From assembly GCA_002790195.1 (NCBI GenBank), contig PFUR01000028.1, positions 36,264-100,263 on the forward strand: 64,000 nucleotides of DNA, given 5' to 3'. Position numbers and translations under genes: made by a program. The notes under the pieces were generated by a model, which saw only the letters and a list, made by a program, of their open reading frames with translations, was not told where the DNA came from and did no database searches. Shown here piece after piece: positions 38,156 through 46,942 of the stretch (within the stretch, counting starts at the first letter, position 1; every line of letters starts with the position of its first letter). Origin of the DNA: Flavobacteriales bacterium CG_4_9_14_3_um_filter_40_17 (GTDB lineage Bacteria; Bacteroidota; Bacteroidia; Flavobacteriales; Flavobacteriaceae).

Positions 38156-40201
38156 ATGTTATCCGAAAATGGATTTTTTAAATTTAGACATAGCATACTT
38201 ATGGATAGTTTTTGGCTAATCTTATCATCCGTTATCATGACTGGTACGGGTGCTTTTGTCATTCCGCTGTTACAGTCAAAAATGAGAGCCCGGCTTCATT
38301 TCGTTTTCGTGCTTTTGGTAGCTTTATCCACCTCCATACCGGCAATCAATGTGCTTTTCGGTGCCCCGATTGCCTTCACATTGCCGGGGTCGGTATTTTA
38401 TGGAGAAATCCCCATTCGCATTGATGCCTTGTCTGCATGGTTTATGCTCATCATCAATCTCACCTGTGTCAACGGGGCTTTGTACGGCATCGGGTACATG
38501 AAGCCCTATCAAAGCGAGCGGGCAAAAATTGCAATGCATTGGGTACTGTTTTTGATTTTTCAAACCTCTATGCTTTGGGTATGTATGTTGCAACATAGTT
38601 TAGCCTTCCTGATTGCTTGGGAGGTTATGTCGCTGTCGTCGATGTTTTTGGTGATTTTTGAACATGAAAAAAAAGAAACCTTGCGGGCGGGCATCAATTA
38701 TCTGGTCCAGATGCACATCGGCGTTGCCTTTTTGACGGTTGCCTTTTTGTGGGTTTACTTTATAGAGGGATCTTTTGATTTTGCAGCGATTGCCGATTTT
38801 TTTAAAACCAATTTTAATGGATGGTTGTTTTTGCTCTTTTTTATGGGGTTTGGCATCAAGGCGGGTTTTATTCCGCTCCACTCGTGGTTGCCACATGCAC
38901 ATCCTGCCGCACCCTCGCACATCTCGGGTGTCATGTCCGGGGTGATTGTTAAATTGGGTATTTACGGTATTGTTCGTGTCGCCCTGTTTTTGCAAAGCGA
39001 TTGGCTTATCATTGGCGAGTCGTTGCTGGTCGTTTCCATACTGACCGGTGTTTTCGGGATTCTGAACGCAGCGGTACACCGAGATTTTAAAAAAATGTTG
39101 GCGTATTGCACCATCGAAAACATCGGAATCATTGGGTTGGGAATTGGGTTGTATTTGATTGGGGTCGGATTTGACAACTCACTTTTGATGATTCTCGGGC
39201 TAAGCAGTGCACTGTTGCACACGCTTAACCATTCCTTGTTCAAATCATTGTTGTTTTTTTCCGCAGGTTCCATCTATCAGCAAACCCACACCCGCGATAT
39301 GGAAAAATTAGGCGGACTGATCAGTCAGATGCCTCAAACAGCCATTTTGTTTCTCATCGGCTCTATCGCTATCGGAGGCTTGCCACCGCTAAACGGGTTC
39401 ATCTCCGAATTTATCCTCTACAAAGGTTTCCTGAACGGGATACACACCATCGGGCTAACCCATGCCACCTTGATGATGCTTTCCCTATCGGGTTTGGTCT
39501 TTATTGGGGGACTGTCCTTGCTGACGTTCACCAGGACTTTTGGTACGGTTTTTTTGGGAAACCCACGGCAACCATTGCATCATGTCCCCGAAGAAGTATC
39601 GCTGTCCATGCGGCTCCCTCAATATGTGATTGTAGCCATCATGCTCTCGATTGGGTTATTCCCCGAAGTGTATTTTTCGATAGTCTTCCGGCTGATACAA
39701 TCTGTTTTGCCTGCTCATCAACTTATAGATGTTGAATCGTTCGTTGCTTCCACAAAATCGATTGGGCTAATCGGCAGGTACTCCTTTTTGTTTTTGATGC
39801 TGATTGGCGGTTTCTATCTTCTTCGAAATTATTTAATCCGTCAACGCCCCATTGAAAGGAAGGAAACTTGGGGATGTGGCTACGTAGCACCAAACGTACA
39901 AATGCAATACACCGGGAAATCCTTTTCAAAAAGTTTGGGCAAACTGATGAGTTTTTTTGTGCGGGAAAAGAAAAAATATATAGAAATCGAGTCGGTTGAA
40001 ATTTTCCCACAAACCAGAAACCACTCTTCCCATTATGTCGATTTTTTTGAAGATACCCTTTTGGAAAAATTCACTTCCGGAATGCTTCGTTTTCTGAATT
40101 ATTTTCAATTCGTACAGAATGGAAAAGTTCAAATGTACATTGTGTACGGCCTGTTTTTCATTTTATTGGTCTTTTTTGGAACACTATTTAATCTGCTCTG
40201 A
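38156..40201 (+). CDS. Ehr/hydrogenase-4-like antiporter subunit (HyfB-like, copy 1)
   Basis: A 681-residue membrane subunit of the NuoL/M, HyfB and Mrp antiporter family, with about 14-16 segments. Ion-path residues are kept: Glu156 in LIAWEVMSLSS, Lys235 in GFGIKAGFIPLHSWLP, HAHPAAPSH at 247-255 and Lys266. The C-terminal tail with ETWGCGYVAPNVQMQYTGKSF marks it as HyfB/HycC-like and not NuoL. The second in-frame ATG at 38201 (MDSFWLIL) is a plausible alternative start. It overlaps the next gene by one base (TGATG). It is the first gene of a seven-gene operon. Confidence 0.9.
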   Translation: MLSENGFFKFRHSILMDSFWLILSSVIMTGTGAFVIPLLQSKMRARLHFVFVLLVALSTSIPAINVLFGAPIAFTLPGSVFYGEIPIRIDALSAWFMLIINLTCVNGALYGIGYMKPYQSERAKIAMHWVLFLIFQTSMLWVCMLQHSLAFLIAWEVMSLSSMFLVIFEHEKKETLRAGINYLVQMHIGVAFLTVAFLWVYFIEGSFDFAAIADFFKTNFNGWLFLLFFMGFGIKAGFIPLHSWLPHAHPAAPSHISGVMSGVIVKLGIYGIVRVALFLQSDWLIIGESLLVVSILTGVFGILNAAVHRDFKKMLAYCTIENIGIIGLGIGLYLIGVGFDNSLLMILGLSSALLHTLNHSLFKSLLFFSAGSIYQQTHTRDMEKLGGLISQMPQTAILFLIGSIAIGGLPPLNGFISEFILYKGFLNGIHTIGLTHATLMMLSLSGLVFIGGLSLLTFTRTFGTVFLGNPRQPLHHVPEEVSLSMRLPQYVIVAIMLSIGLFPEVYFSIVFRLIQSVLPAHQLIDVESFVASTKSIGLIGRYSFLFLMLIGGFYLLRNYLIRQRPIERKETWGCGYVAPNVQMQYTGKSFSKSLGKLMSFFVREKKKYIEIESVEIFPQTRNHSSHYVDFFEDTLLEKFTSGMLRFLNYFQFVQNGKVQMYIVYGLFFILLVFFGTLFNLL

Positions 40202-42231
40202 TGAATATTCTCCAAACCCATATTGCAATTTTACTCTTGGCTTTGGCAGCAATGCCATTCCTGCAGGTAAAATGGAAAGGGATTGGAACGGTTATAGTGG
40301 TTCTTCTCATCAGCCTGTTGAGTGGTTTTGTGGCATTGAATGCTTTGTTGGGCAAACCTTTTGAACATGTGTTTGAAGGTACTTTTGTTACCGGAGCTAT
40401 CCCGATACGGATGGATGCCCTTTCAGCTTGGTTTGTCTTGTTGATAAACTTCACGATAATCACCGGAGCCTTGTACGGTCTGCAATACATGAAAGCCTAC
40501 CGAAAAGAAGTTTCAAACCTCACAATGCATTGCACAGCGTATCTTTTGGTACACAGCGCACTCTTATTTATCTGTCTGATCCAGAACGCTTTGGCTTTCC
40601 TTTTTGTTTGGGAGATTATGACTTTGTCGTGTTTTGTGTTGATTGTTTTTGAATACCACAAACAAACCACACTCAAGGCAGGCATCAATTTTCTGATCCA
40701 ATCGCACCTGGGCGTGCTGTTTCTCACTATAGGATTTATTTGGGTGTATTACCGTACCGGCTCTTATGATTTTGAGGCCATCAAACAATTTTCGGTATCT
40801 TTTGCCCCGATTGTCAGTCTCGGACTTTTCTTTTGCTTTTTTATCGGATTTGGCATTAAGGCTGGGTTTGTCCCCTTTCATACATGGTTGCCCTACGCGC
40901 ACCCCGCTTCACCATCCCATATTTCGGGAATCATGTCCGGAGTCATCATCAAAATCGGAATTTTTGGAATCTTGCGAATGATTCAACTCATCCAAACCGA
41001 TTATAATGTGTTGGGATATGGCATCCTTTTCCTATCGGTAATCTCAGGAATTTATGGCGTGATGCTCGCCATCGTGCAGCACAATTTGAAAAAACTGTTG
41101 GCTTATCACAGCATCGAAAACATAGGCATTATCGGTATTGGTATTGGCCTGGGAGCCTTGGGATTGGGGCAGCAAAACACAAGTTTGGTCCTTTTTGGTT
41201 TTGGAGGCGCACTTTTGCACGTTTTGAACCATTCCTTGTTCAAATCACTGCTTTTTTATGCCGCCGGCAATGTTTATCAGGCTACGCATACCATGAATAT
41301 AGAACACTTTGGTGGCTTGTCCAAACAAATGCCGCACACCAGCATGCTGTTTCTTGTAGCTTCCTTGGCTATCTGTGGATTGCCTCCCCTCAACGGGTTT
41401 GTGTCTGAATTTATGATTTATTCCGGGCTTTTAGAAGGTATCGGACACAAGAACATGTTGAACATATTGGCGATGCTGTTCTCAATTTTTGGATTGGTGG
41501 CTATCGGCGGGCTTGCCATACTTTGCTTTACCAAAGCCTTCGGAACCATTTTTTTAGGAAACAAACGGCATCATTTCGCAACACTGCCGATGGAATCTAA
41601 TTTCGGTAAATTGATGCCCATGTATATGGCTTTACTGCTGATTGTCGGCATCGGATTTTTCCCTGATTTTTTTGTCGGGCTTTTGAACGAGCCTCTCAAA
41701 TTATTTTCCTCAAAAATAGCCATGTCAGCCGATTTATTGCATCCAACCACTCTACCCAAAACACTCCAATATATAGGTTATTGTTCGTTTGGCCTGCTCC
41801 TGCTGACGGCAGCTTTGTTCACCCTACGAAAAGCCATTGCCTCTAAAAAAACAGTAACCATCGCATCTACTTGGGGATGTGGGTATGTGGGCGAAACCGA
41901 AAAAATGCAATACACTGCAAGCTCGTTTATTCGGTCGTACCGAAAGCTTGTTGAGCCCCTGCTTTCAATTAAAAAGAAAAAAATCGAATTGGAGGGGATT
42001 TTTCCCACAGGCGGCAAGCACGAGACCCACCCGCACGATAAAATAGAAATATTGCTGATAGAATATCCTTGGAAACGGATGAAACTATTTTTCGGCAGGT
42101 TCCGGTTTCTGCAAAATGGCAATGCACAATTTTATATAATGTATGGAAGTGTATTTATCACCCTGATTATTCTGATTCCATGGGTGTTGGAAATCATTCA
42201 AAAAATAATTTATTTTCTTAATCAAATATGA
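40201..42231 (+). CDS. Ehr/hydrogenase-4-like antiporter subunit (HyfB-like, copy 2)
   Basis: A 676-residue paralogue of the preceding protein with the same extent, including the C-terminal STWGCGYVGETEKMQYTASSF tail. Glu138 (FVWEIMTLS) and Lys220 (GFGIKAGFVPFHTWLP) are retained. In the Escherichia coli hyf operon the three antiporter-like subunits are HyfB, HyfD and HyfF; here a second HyfB-type protein takes the place of HyfD. The start codon overlaps the stop of copy 1, and the stop is one base from the next start, so expression is closely coupled. Confidence 0.9.
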   Translation: MNILQTHIAILLLALAAMPFLQVKWKGIGTVIVVLLISLLSGFVALNALLGKPFEHVFEGTFVTGAIPIRMDALSAWFVLLINFTIITGALYGLQYMKAYRKEVSNLTMHCTAYLLVHSALLFICLIQNALAFLFVWEIMTLSCFVLIVFEYHKQTTLKAGINFLIQSHLGVLFLTIGFIWVYYRTGSYDFEAIKQFSVSFAPIVSLGLFFCFFIGFGIKAGFVPFHTWLPYAHPASPSHISGIMSGVIIKIGIFGILRMIQLIQTDYNVLGYGILFLSVISGIYGVMLAIVQHNLKKLLAYHSIENIGIIGIGIGLGALGLGQQNTSLVLFGFGGALLHVLNHSLFKSLLFYAAGNVYQATHTMNIEHFGGLSKQMPHTSMLFLVASLAICGLPPLNGFVSEFMIYSGLLEGIGHKNMLNILAMLFSIFGLVAIGGLAILCFTKAFGTIFLGNKRHHFATLPMESNFGKLMPMYMALLLIVGIGFFPDFFVGLLNEPLKLFSSKIAMSADLLHPTTLPKTLQYIGYCSFGLLLLTAALFTLRKAIASKKTVTIASTWGCGYVGETEKMQYTASSFIRSYRKLVEPLLSIKKKKIELEGIFPTGGKHETHPHDKIEILLIEYPWKRMKLFFGRFRFLQNGNAQFYIMYGSVFITLIILIPWVLEIIQKIIYFLNQI

Positions 42232-42232
42232 T

Positions 42233-43138
42233 ATGTTGAGCCTTCTATTGATTCTGCTGACCAGTTTGTTCTTCATGGGGATTGTTGTCCGAACCAAAAG
42301 CATTACTTCGGGACGAAAAGGACCCGGCTTGCTGCAACCCATGAAAGATGTGATTCGATTGTGGAAAAAAGGAGCGGTTTACAGCCGGACAACGAGTTTT
42401 ATTTTTCAGCTTGCCCCGACGGTTTATTTTGCTTCCATTATCATGGCGATTTTGGTTGTCCCTTTTGGCCAAAACAAAGGGTTCATCTCTTTTGATGGCG
42501 ATTTTATCTTTTTTGCCTACGTATTGGCACTCGGAAAATTTTTCAGCATCATCGGTGCGCTGGATACCGGTAGCAGTTTTGAGGGCATGGGTGCGAGCCG
42601 TGAAGCATTGTACTCGCTATTGGCCGAACCCGCATTTTTTATTTTGATGGGGTCTTTTGCACTCTACACGGGGCATACTTCCTTTTATGATATTTTTACC
42701 TCGTTGCATTTTGGTTCCTATATTTCATACGCCTTGGGCGTGTTGGCTACTTTTGTCCTGATTATGATTGCTATGGTAGAGAACAGCCGGATGCCCATTG
42801 ACGACCCCAAAACACACTTGGAGCTGACCATGGTGCACGAAGTGATGATTCTCGACAACAGCGGTTTTGACTTGGGGTTGATTTTGTACGGCACCCAACT
42901 TAAATTTGCTATGTATGGGGCACTGATTGCTAATTTTTTTATCGGATCTTCCTTGTATTATTTTTCGATTCCACTGTTCTTATTCGTGCAGCTCGCTTTT
43001 GCGGTTTTGGTCGGAATATTAGAATCTTTTTCGGCTCGGTTCAGGATGGGCAACAACCCACAGTTTATTTTCACGCTTACCTCTATTTCCATTTTGATAT
43101 TTTTCGGGGTATTGCTCATCATGGGAAAATTTATTTGA
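42233..43138 (+). CDS. Ehr/hydrogenase-4-like subunit HyfC (NuoH family)
   Basis: A 301-residue membrane subunit with about eight segments, homologous to NuoH/HyfC/HycD, which links the soluble redox arm to the ion-pumping arm. Conserved parts are GRKGPGLLQPMKDVIRLWKKG (first loop) and ENSRMPIDDPKTHLELTMVHEVMILDNSG, which carries the acidic and histidine residues of the E-channel region. The length is as in HyfC. Confidence 0.9.
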   Translation: MLSLLLILLTSLFFMGIVVRTKSITSGRKGPGLLQPMKDVIRLWKKGAVYSRTTSFIFQLAPTVYFASIIMAILVVPFGQNKGFISFDGDFIFFAYVLALGKFFSIIGALDTGSSFEGMGASREALYSLLAEPAFFILMGSFALYTGHTSFYDIFTSLHFGSYISYALGVLATFVLIMIAMVENSRMPIDDPKTHLELTMVHEVMILDNSGFDLGLILYGTQLKFAMYGALIANFFIGSSLYYFSIPLFLFVQLAFAVLVGILESFSARFRMGNNPQFIFTLTSISILIFFGVLLIMGKFI

Positions 43139-43191
43139 CCACTTTTATTCTAGATAACGACAAAAAATAATTCATCCAAAATATAAATCAA

Positions 43192-43821
43192 ATGACAAAT
43201 GTACTGCTAATCGTCTTTTCCATGTCCCTGCTTTATTTGAGCATTGCCAACCGGCTTTCGAGTTATGTGAAAATTCTTGCCCTGCAAGGATTCTTGTTAT
43301 TTGGGGTAAGTTTTATTGAGTTGGATGAAATCGACCCCATAAACCTTGTCTTCATTTTGTTGGAAACCATTGTTTTCAAAGCGATAGCCGTCCCCATGTT
43401 TCTAAGCTATGTCATCAAACACAATGGAATCACGCGGGAAGCAGAGCCTTATGTCCCCAACTTTATTTCGTTAATCGTTGTTACCACCATCATCATAGCC
43501 ACCTTTTTGCTGTCGAACACCATTCAGGATGAGCAACTGAACAAGGTTTATTTTGTAGCAGCCTTGTCGTCTCTGTTCACCGGTTTATACATCATCAGTA
43601 CCCGCAAGAAAATATTGACCCATGCCATGGGGTTTTTGGTTATCGAAAACGGTGTATTCATCTTGTCGCTCGCGGTGGGGAACGAAATGCCGTTATTGAT
43701 CAACACGGGCATACTGCTCGATTTGTTTATCACGGTTTTGTTGTTGGGAATATTCATCAACAAAATAGGCGATGTATTGAAAGACGGAGACGTAAACCAA
43801 TTGAGAAACCTAAAAGATTGA
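43192..43821 (+). CDS. Ehr/hydrogenase-4-like subunit HyfE
   Basis: A 209-residue membrane protein with about seven segments and the HyfE features (VFILLETIVFKAIAVPMFL, and the C-terminal GILLDLFITVLLLGIFINKI). HyfE combines parts related to NuoK/MrpC. It lies 53 bases after the HyfC-like gene. Confidence 0.86.
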   Translation: MTNVLLIVFSMSLLYLSIANRLSSYVKILALQGFLLFGVSFIELDEIDPINLVFILLETIVFKAIAVPMFLSYVIKHNGITREAEPYVPNFISLIVVTTIIIATFLLSNTIQDEQLNKVYFVAALSSLFTGLYIISTRKKILTHAMGFLVIENGVFILSLAVGNEMPLLINTGILLDLFITVLLLGIFINKIGDVLKDGDVNQLRNLKD

Positions 43822-43886
43822 AACACTTTCCAAATGCCCAATTTTAATTTGAAATCTATCCATTTGAATAAAACTTCCATCAAAAT

Positions 43887-45311
43887 ATGACCATACCTTA
43901 TCTTATCGGAGCATTTATCCTCTGTGTGTTGTTGTTTTTCAACCGGAACAAACGGATGAGTTATTTTTTAACTTCATTGTTTTTGGCTTTTCAATGGATA
44001 TTCACCATCCATGAGTACATACACTTGAATACGGTGGAATATGGTTATTTTCTTCCGGATGCTGTAGGCATCTTGTTGCTGATTACCATCAGTATCATCG
44101 CAGTGCCTGCTATTTACCACAGTCACGTATTCCTTTCAAAGAATCAAGACAACCCCAGAAACAGCGCACTGTATCTATCGTCCATGGTGGTGCTTATTTT
44201 CGCTTTGAGTTTGGCATACTTGTCCAACCACATTGCCGTCACTTGGGTCTTTGTAGAAATGACCACCCTTTCGGCATCTGCACTCATCTATCATCGAAGA
44301 AATGTACGCACTTTAGAGGGCACTTGGAAATATATTTTTGTCTGTTCCATTAGCATTACCTTTGTATTTATCGGCATTTTATTTTTGAGTATTGCCGTGC
44401 AGGAAGTCGGCGATACCAACCTTACTTTCACCTCTTTGATGAAAAGAGCCGCCGAATTGGACGTATTCTGGTTGCGCTTGGCCTTTATTTTTATTTTTAC
44501 GGGTTACACGGCAAAAATTGGTTTGGTGCCCATGTACACGGCCGGCATCGATGCGAAAGACAAAGCGCCGTCCCCGGCAGGAGCCCTTTTGTCCAGCGTA
44601 TTGATGAATGTAGGGTTTATCGGTATCTTTCGCTTTTATGAGATTGTCGCTCAAACGAAGCTGCACGCATGGACAAACAACATCATCATGGTTTCAGCCG
44701 TGCTATCCATCTTTATAGCCACGGTGTATATGATTAAAGTAAAAAACATCAAGCGGATGTTTGCCTACTCCAGCATTGAGCACATGGGCATCGTGATGCT
44801 CGGCTTGGCCGCAGGGGGCATTGGCTATTATGCCGCCATTCTCCACATCGTGCTACACGCATTTGTAAAATCGAGTTTGTTTTTTCAGATGGGGCAAATC
44901 TATCGTATCTACAAGAGTAAAAGCGTCTATGATGTAGGAAATTATTTTAAGTACAACCTGACAGGGGCGTTGGTGGTCATGCTCGGATTTATCTCTGCCA
45001 CCGCGATGCCTCCCTCCGGATTGTTTGTAAGCGAATTTTTGATTTTTCGGTCGTTGTTTGAAGCACATTATTTTCTGATTCTAATTTTTGTCTTGTTGCT
45101 GCTTACCATTATTATTTGGGCTTTTGGCAAAAACATATTCAAACTGCTTTTTACTCCGGCGGTCGATTTTAATGAGGATGATTTGGAACGCATAAAACCC
45201 TTCGAATCCTACTCGCAGTTTGCCTTGCTCGGATTGGTCGTTTACCTCGGGCTCAACCCGCCTCTGCAAATGGTGGAATTGATCCAAGAAGCTGTTAAAA
45301 ACTTACCTTAA
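43887..45311 (+). CDS. Ehr/hydrogenase-4-like antiporter subunit HyfF
   Basis: A 474-residue antiporter-like subunit of the NuoL/M-HyfF family. The loop GYTAKIGLVPMYTAGIDAKDKAPSPAGALLSS near residues 208-240 and the VFVEMTTLSASALIYHRRN segment near residue 125 keep the lysine and glutamate of the ion path. With the two HyfB-like proteins this gives three pump modules, as in complex I and Hyf. Confidence 0.9.
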   Translation: MTIPYLIGAFILCVLLFFNRNKRMSYFLTSLFLAFQWIFTIHEYIHLNTVEYGYFLPDAVGILLLITISIIAVPAIYHSHVFLSKNQDNPRNSALYLSSMVVLIFALSLAYLSNHIAVTWVFVEMTTLSASALIYHRRNVRTLEGTWKYIFVCSISITFVFIGILFLSIAVQEVGDTNLTFTSLMKRAAELDVFWLRLAFIFIFTGYTAKIGLVPMYTAGIDAKDKAPSPAGALLSSVLMNVGFIGIFRFYEIVAQTKLHAWTNNIIMVSAVLSIFIATVYMIKVKNIKRMFAYSSIEHMGIVMLGLAAGGIGYYAAILHIVLHAFVKSSLFFQMGQIYRIYKSKSVYDVGNYFKYNLTGALVVMLGFISATAMPPSGLFVSEFLIFRSLFEAHYFLILIFVLLLLTIIIWAFGKNIFKLLFTPAVDFNEDDLERIKPFESYSQFALLGLVVYLGLNPPLQMVELIQEAVKNLP

Positions 45312-45321
45312 AAAACTTGAA

Positions 45322-45432
45322 ATGTACCTAAAAACAAGCAAACGTTTCGCTATTCTTACAATCGGTACCGATTGCCCGTCCGGCTGGTGGGCACTCAATC
45401 GAGTTCAAAACAATAAAAAAATTTCCCGATGA
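45322..45432 (+). CDS. Possible 36-residue small ORF coupled to the large subunit
   Basis: The 117-base gap between the HyfF-like and large-subunit genes contains an ATG-started frame of 36 residues (MYLKTSKRFAILTIG onward, with one cysteine and a WW pair). Its TGA overlaps the ATG of the next gene (ATGA), which would suit translational coupling. No family is recognised, and a frame this short can arise by chance. The same gap also holds a TGCCC/GGGCA hairpin. Confidence 0.25.
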   Translation: MYLKTSKRFAILTIGTDCPSGWWALNRVQNNKKISR

Positions 45433-46925
45433 AAAGTATTTCCATCAAAAATAATGAGCACATAGCGCTTGATTCCATTCCCATATTGGATTATCAAACA
45501 TTTTCGGATGTAAACACGGCTCTTTTGCAGAAGGAAAATCATCACTGCGTAAACTACTACGGCTTCCTGTATTTGGGAAAAGTGAAGTTAATATGCTGTA
45601 TTGCAGATGATTTAAATAACAACATTTTGGTTTCATCAACCTTAGCCGATGCAAAACAAACGCTGCCGTCTTTGAGCCGGCAATGTTTGGCTTTCGAAAA
45701 ATTTGAACGGGAGTTACACGAAAATTTCGGTATCCAATTTGAGGGACATCCTTGGCTAAAACCCGTCCGTTACGCATTTAATAAAAACGACAAAAACAGC
45801 AGCATCCGCAATTACCCCTTTTTTAAGATAGAAAGCGAAGAATTGCACGAGGTAGGCGTAGGTCCTATCCACGCCGGCATCATCGAGCCCGGACATTTTC
45901 GGTTTATCTGCAATGGCGAGCAGATTTTACACCTCGAAATTCAATTGGGCTTTCAGCACCGTGGCATCGAATCGCTGTTTTTGCAAAAAGAAAAACTCAT
46001 ACAGCGGCATACTTTGGCCGAAAATATTGCGGGTGATTCAGCAGTTGGGCATACCACGGCTTTTGCCAATTTGTGGGAAACCCTTTGCCGGCATGAGGCC
46101 GATGCGGCTTTGCATTTTAACAGGACCCTCGCTTTGGAGTTAGAAAGAATAGCCATCCACACAGGCGATTTGAGCGGAATGTGTACCGATGTGGCCTACC
46201 AATTGGGCAGTGCGGTCTTTGGGAGGCTTCGGACACCAATCATCAATTTTTTTCAGCAATGGTGTGGCAATCGAATCGCAAAAAGCCTGATCAGGGCGGG
46301 TTATAATCCATTCCCTTTTACACCGGAGCTTGCCGAAAAACTCTTGCAAGTGTTGGCCTCTTTTGAAACCGATTTTGAAGAAATTTGTCATGAGACATTT
46401 TGCGCACCAACGGTTTTGGGACGATTTGAAAAAACAGGCATTGTCACCCATGAACAGGCTACGAGCATCGGATTGGTGGGCATGGCCGCCCGGATGACGA
46501 ACATCAACCGGGACATCCGCGCTTCACATCCCTACAATTTTTACCCAAGCTTATCGCATACCCCAATACTCAAACACCACGGTGATGTGTATTCCCGGGC
46601 ACAAATCAAAAGGGAAGAGGTCAAACAATCCATTCGATATATTCGCACCCTGCTAATGGACATGCCAATTGAAAATTTGGATCGAAAACCCTTGCCAAAC
46701 CCGCTCCCCAATACTTTTGCCATTTCGCTGGTAGAAGGATGGCGGGGCGAAATTTGCCATTGCGCCATCACAGACGACAAAGGCAGACTGATGCACTATA
46801 AAATAAAAGACCCCTCATTCCACAATTGGTTGGCGCTGGGTTTGGCGGTACGCAACAATGAGATATCCGATTTCCCAATCAGCAACAAAAGTTTCAATCT
46901 GTCTTATGCCGGGCACGATTTATAA
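45429..46925 (+). CDS. Ehr large subunit: NuoC-NuoD/HyfG-like, without [NiFe] ligands
   Basis: A 498-residue fusion of an N-terminal NuoC-like domain (about residues 20-115, with FERELHENFGIQFEGHPWLKPVRY in parts) and a hydrogenase large-subunit/NuoD domain. QHRGIE at 176-181 and GHTTAF at 207-212 keep the family frame. The site that reads CGxC in [NiFe] hydrogenases is here A201-G-D-S204, and the C-terminal DPCxxC is D461-P-S-F-H-N466, so all four nickel-iron cysteines are absent. The protein ends soon after, without the cleavable tail of hydrogenases. It therefore cannot be a hydrogenase and belongs with Ehr-type or complex I-like enzymes. Confidence 0.9.
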   Translation: MKSISIKNNEHIALDSIPILDYQTFSDVNTALLQKENHHCVNYYGFLYLGKVKLICCIADDLNNNILVSSTLADAKQTLPSLSRQCLAFEKFERELHENFGIQFEGHPWLKPVRYAFNKNDKNSSIRNYPFFKIESEELHEVGVGPIHAGIIEPGHFRFICNGEQILHLEIQLGFQHRGIESLFLQKEKLIQRHTLAENIAGDSAVGHTTAFANLWETLCRHEADAALHFNRTLALELERIAIHTGDLSGMCTDVAYQLGSAVFGRLRTPIINFFQQWCGNRIAKSLIRAGYNPFPFTPELAEKLLQVLASFETDFEEICHETFCAPTVLGRFEKTGIVTHEQATSIGLVGMAARMTNINRDIRASHPYNFYPSLSHTPILKHHGDVYSRAQIKREEVKQSIRYIRTLLMDMPIENLDRKPLPNPLPNTFAISLVEGWRGEICHCAITDDKGRLMHYKIKDPSFHNWLALGLAVRNNEISDFPISNKSFNLSYAGHDL

Positions 46926-46942
46926 AATTAACTTCATAAATT

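Noticed and set aside
38600..39079. 159-codon minus-strand frame opposite the HyfB-like gene
   Set aside because: It is a polar, low-quality translation caused by codon bias in the membrane protein on the other strand.
45312..45428. Frameshift joining the HyfF-like and large-subunit genes
   Set aside because: Both proteins have complete ends typical of their families, so nothing is missing between them.
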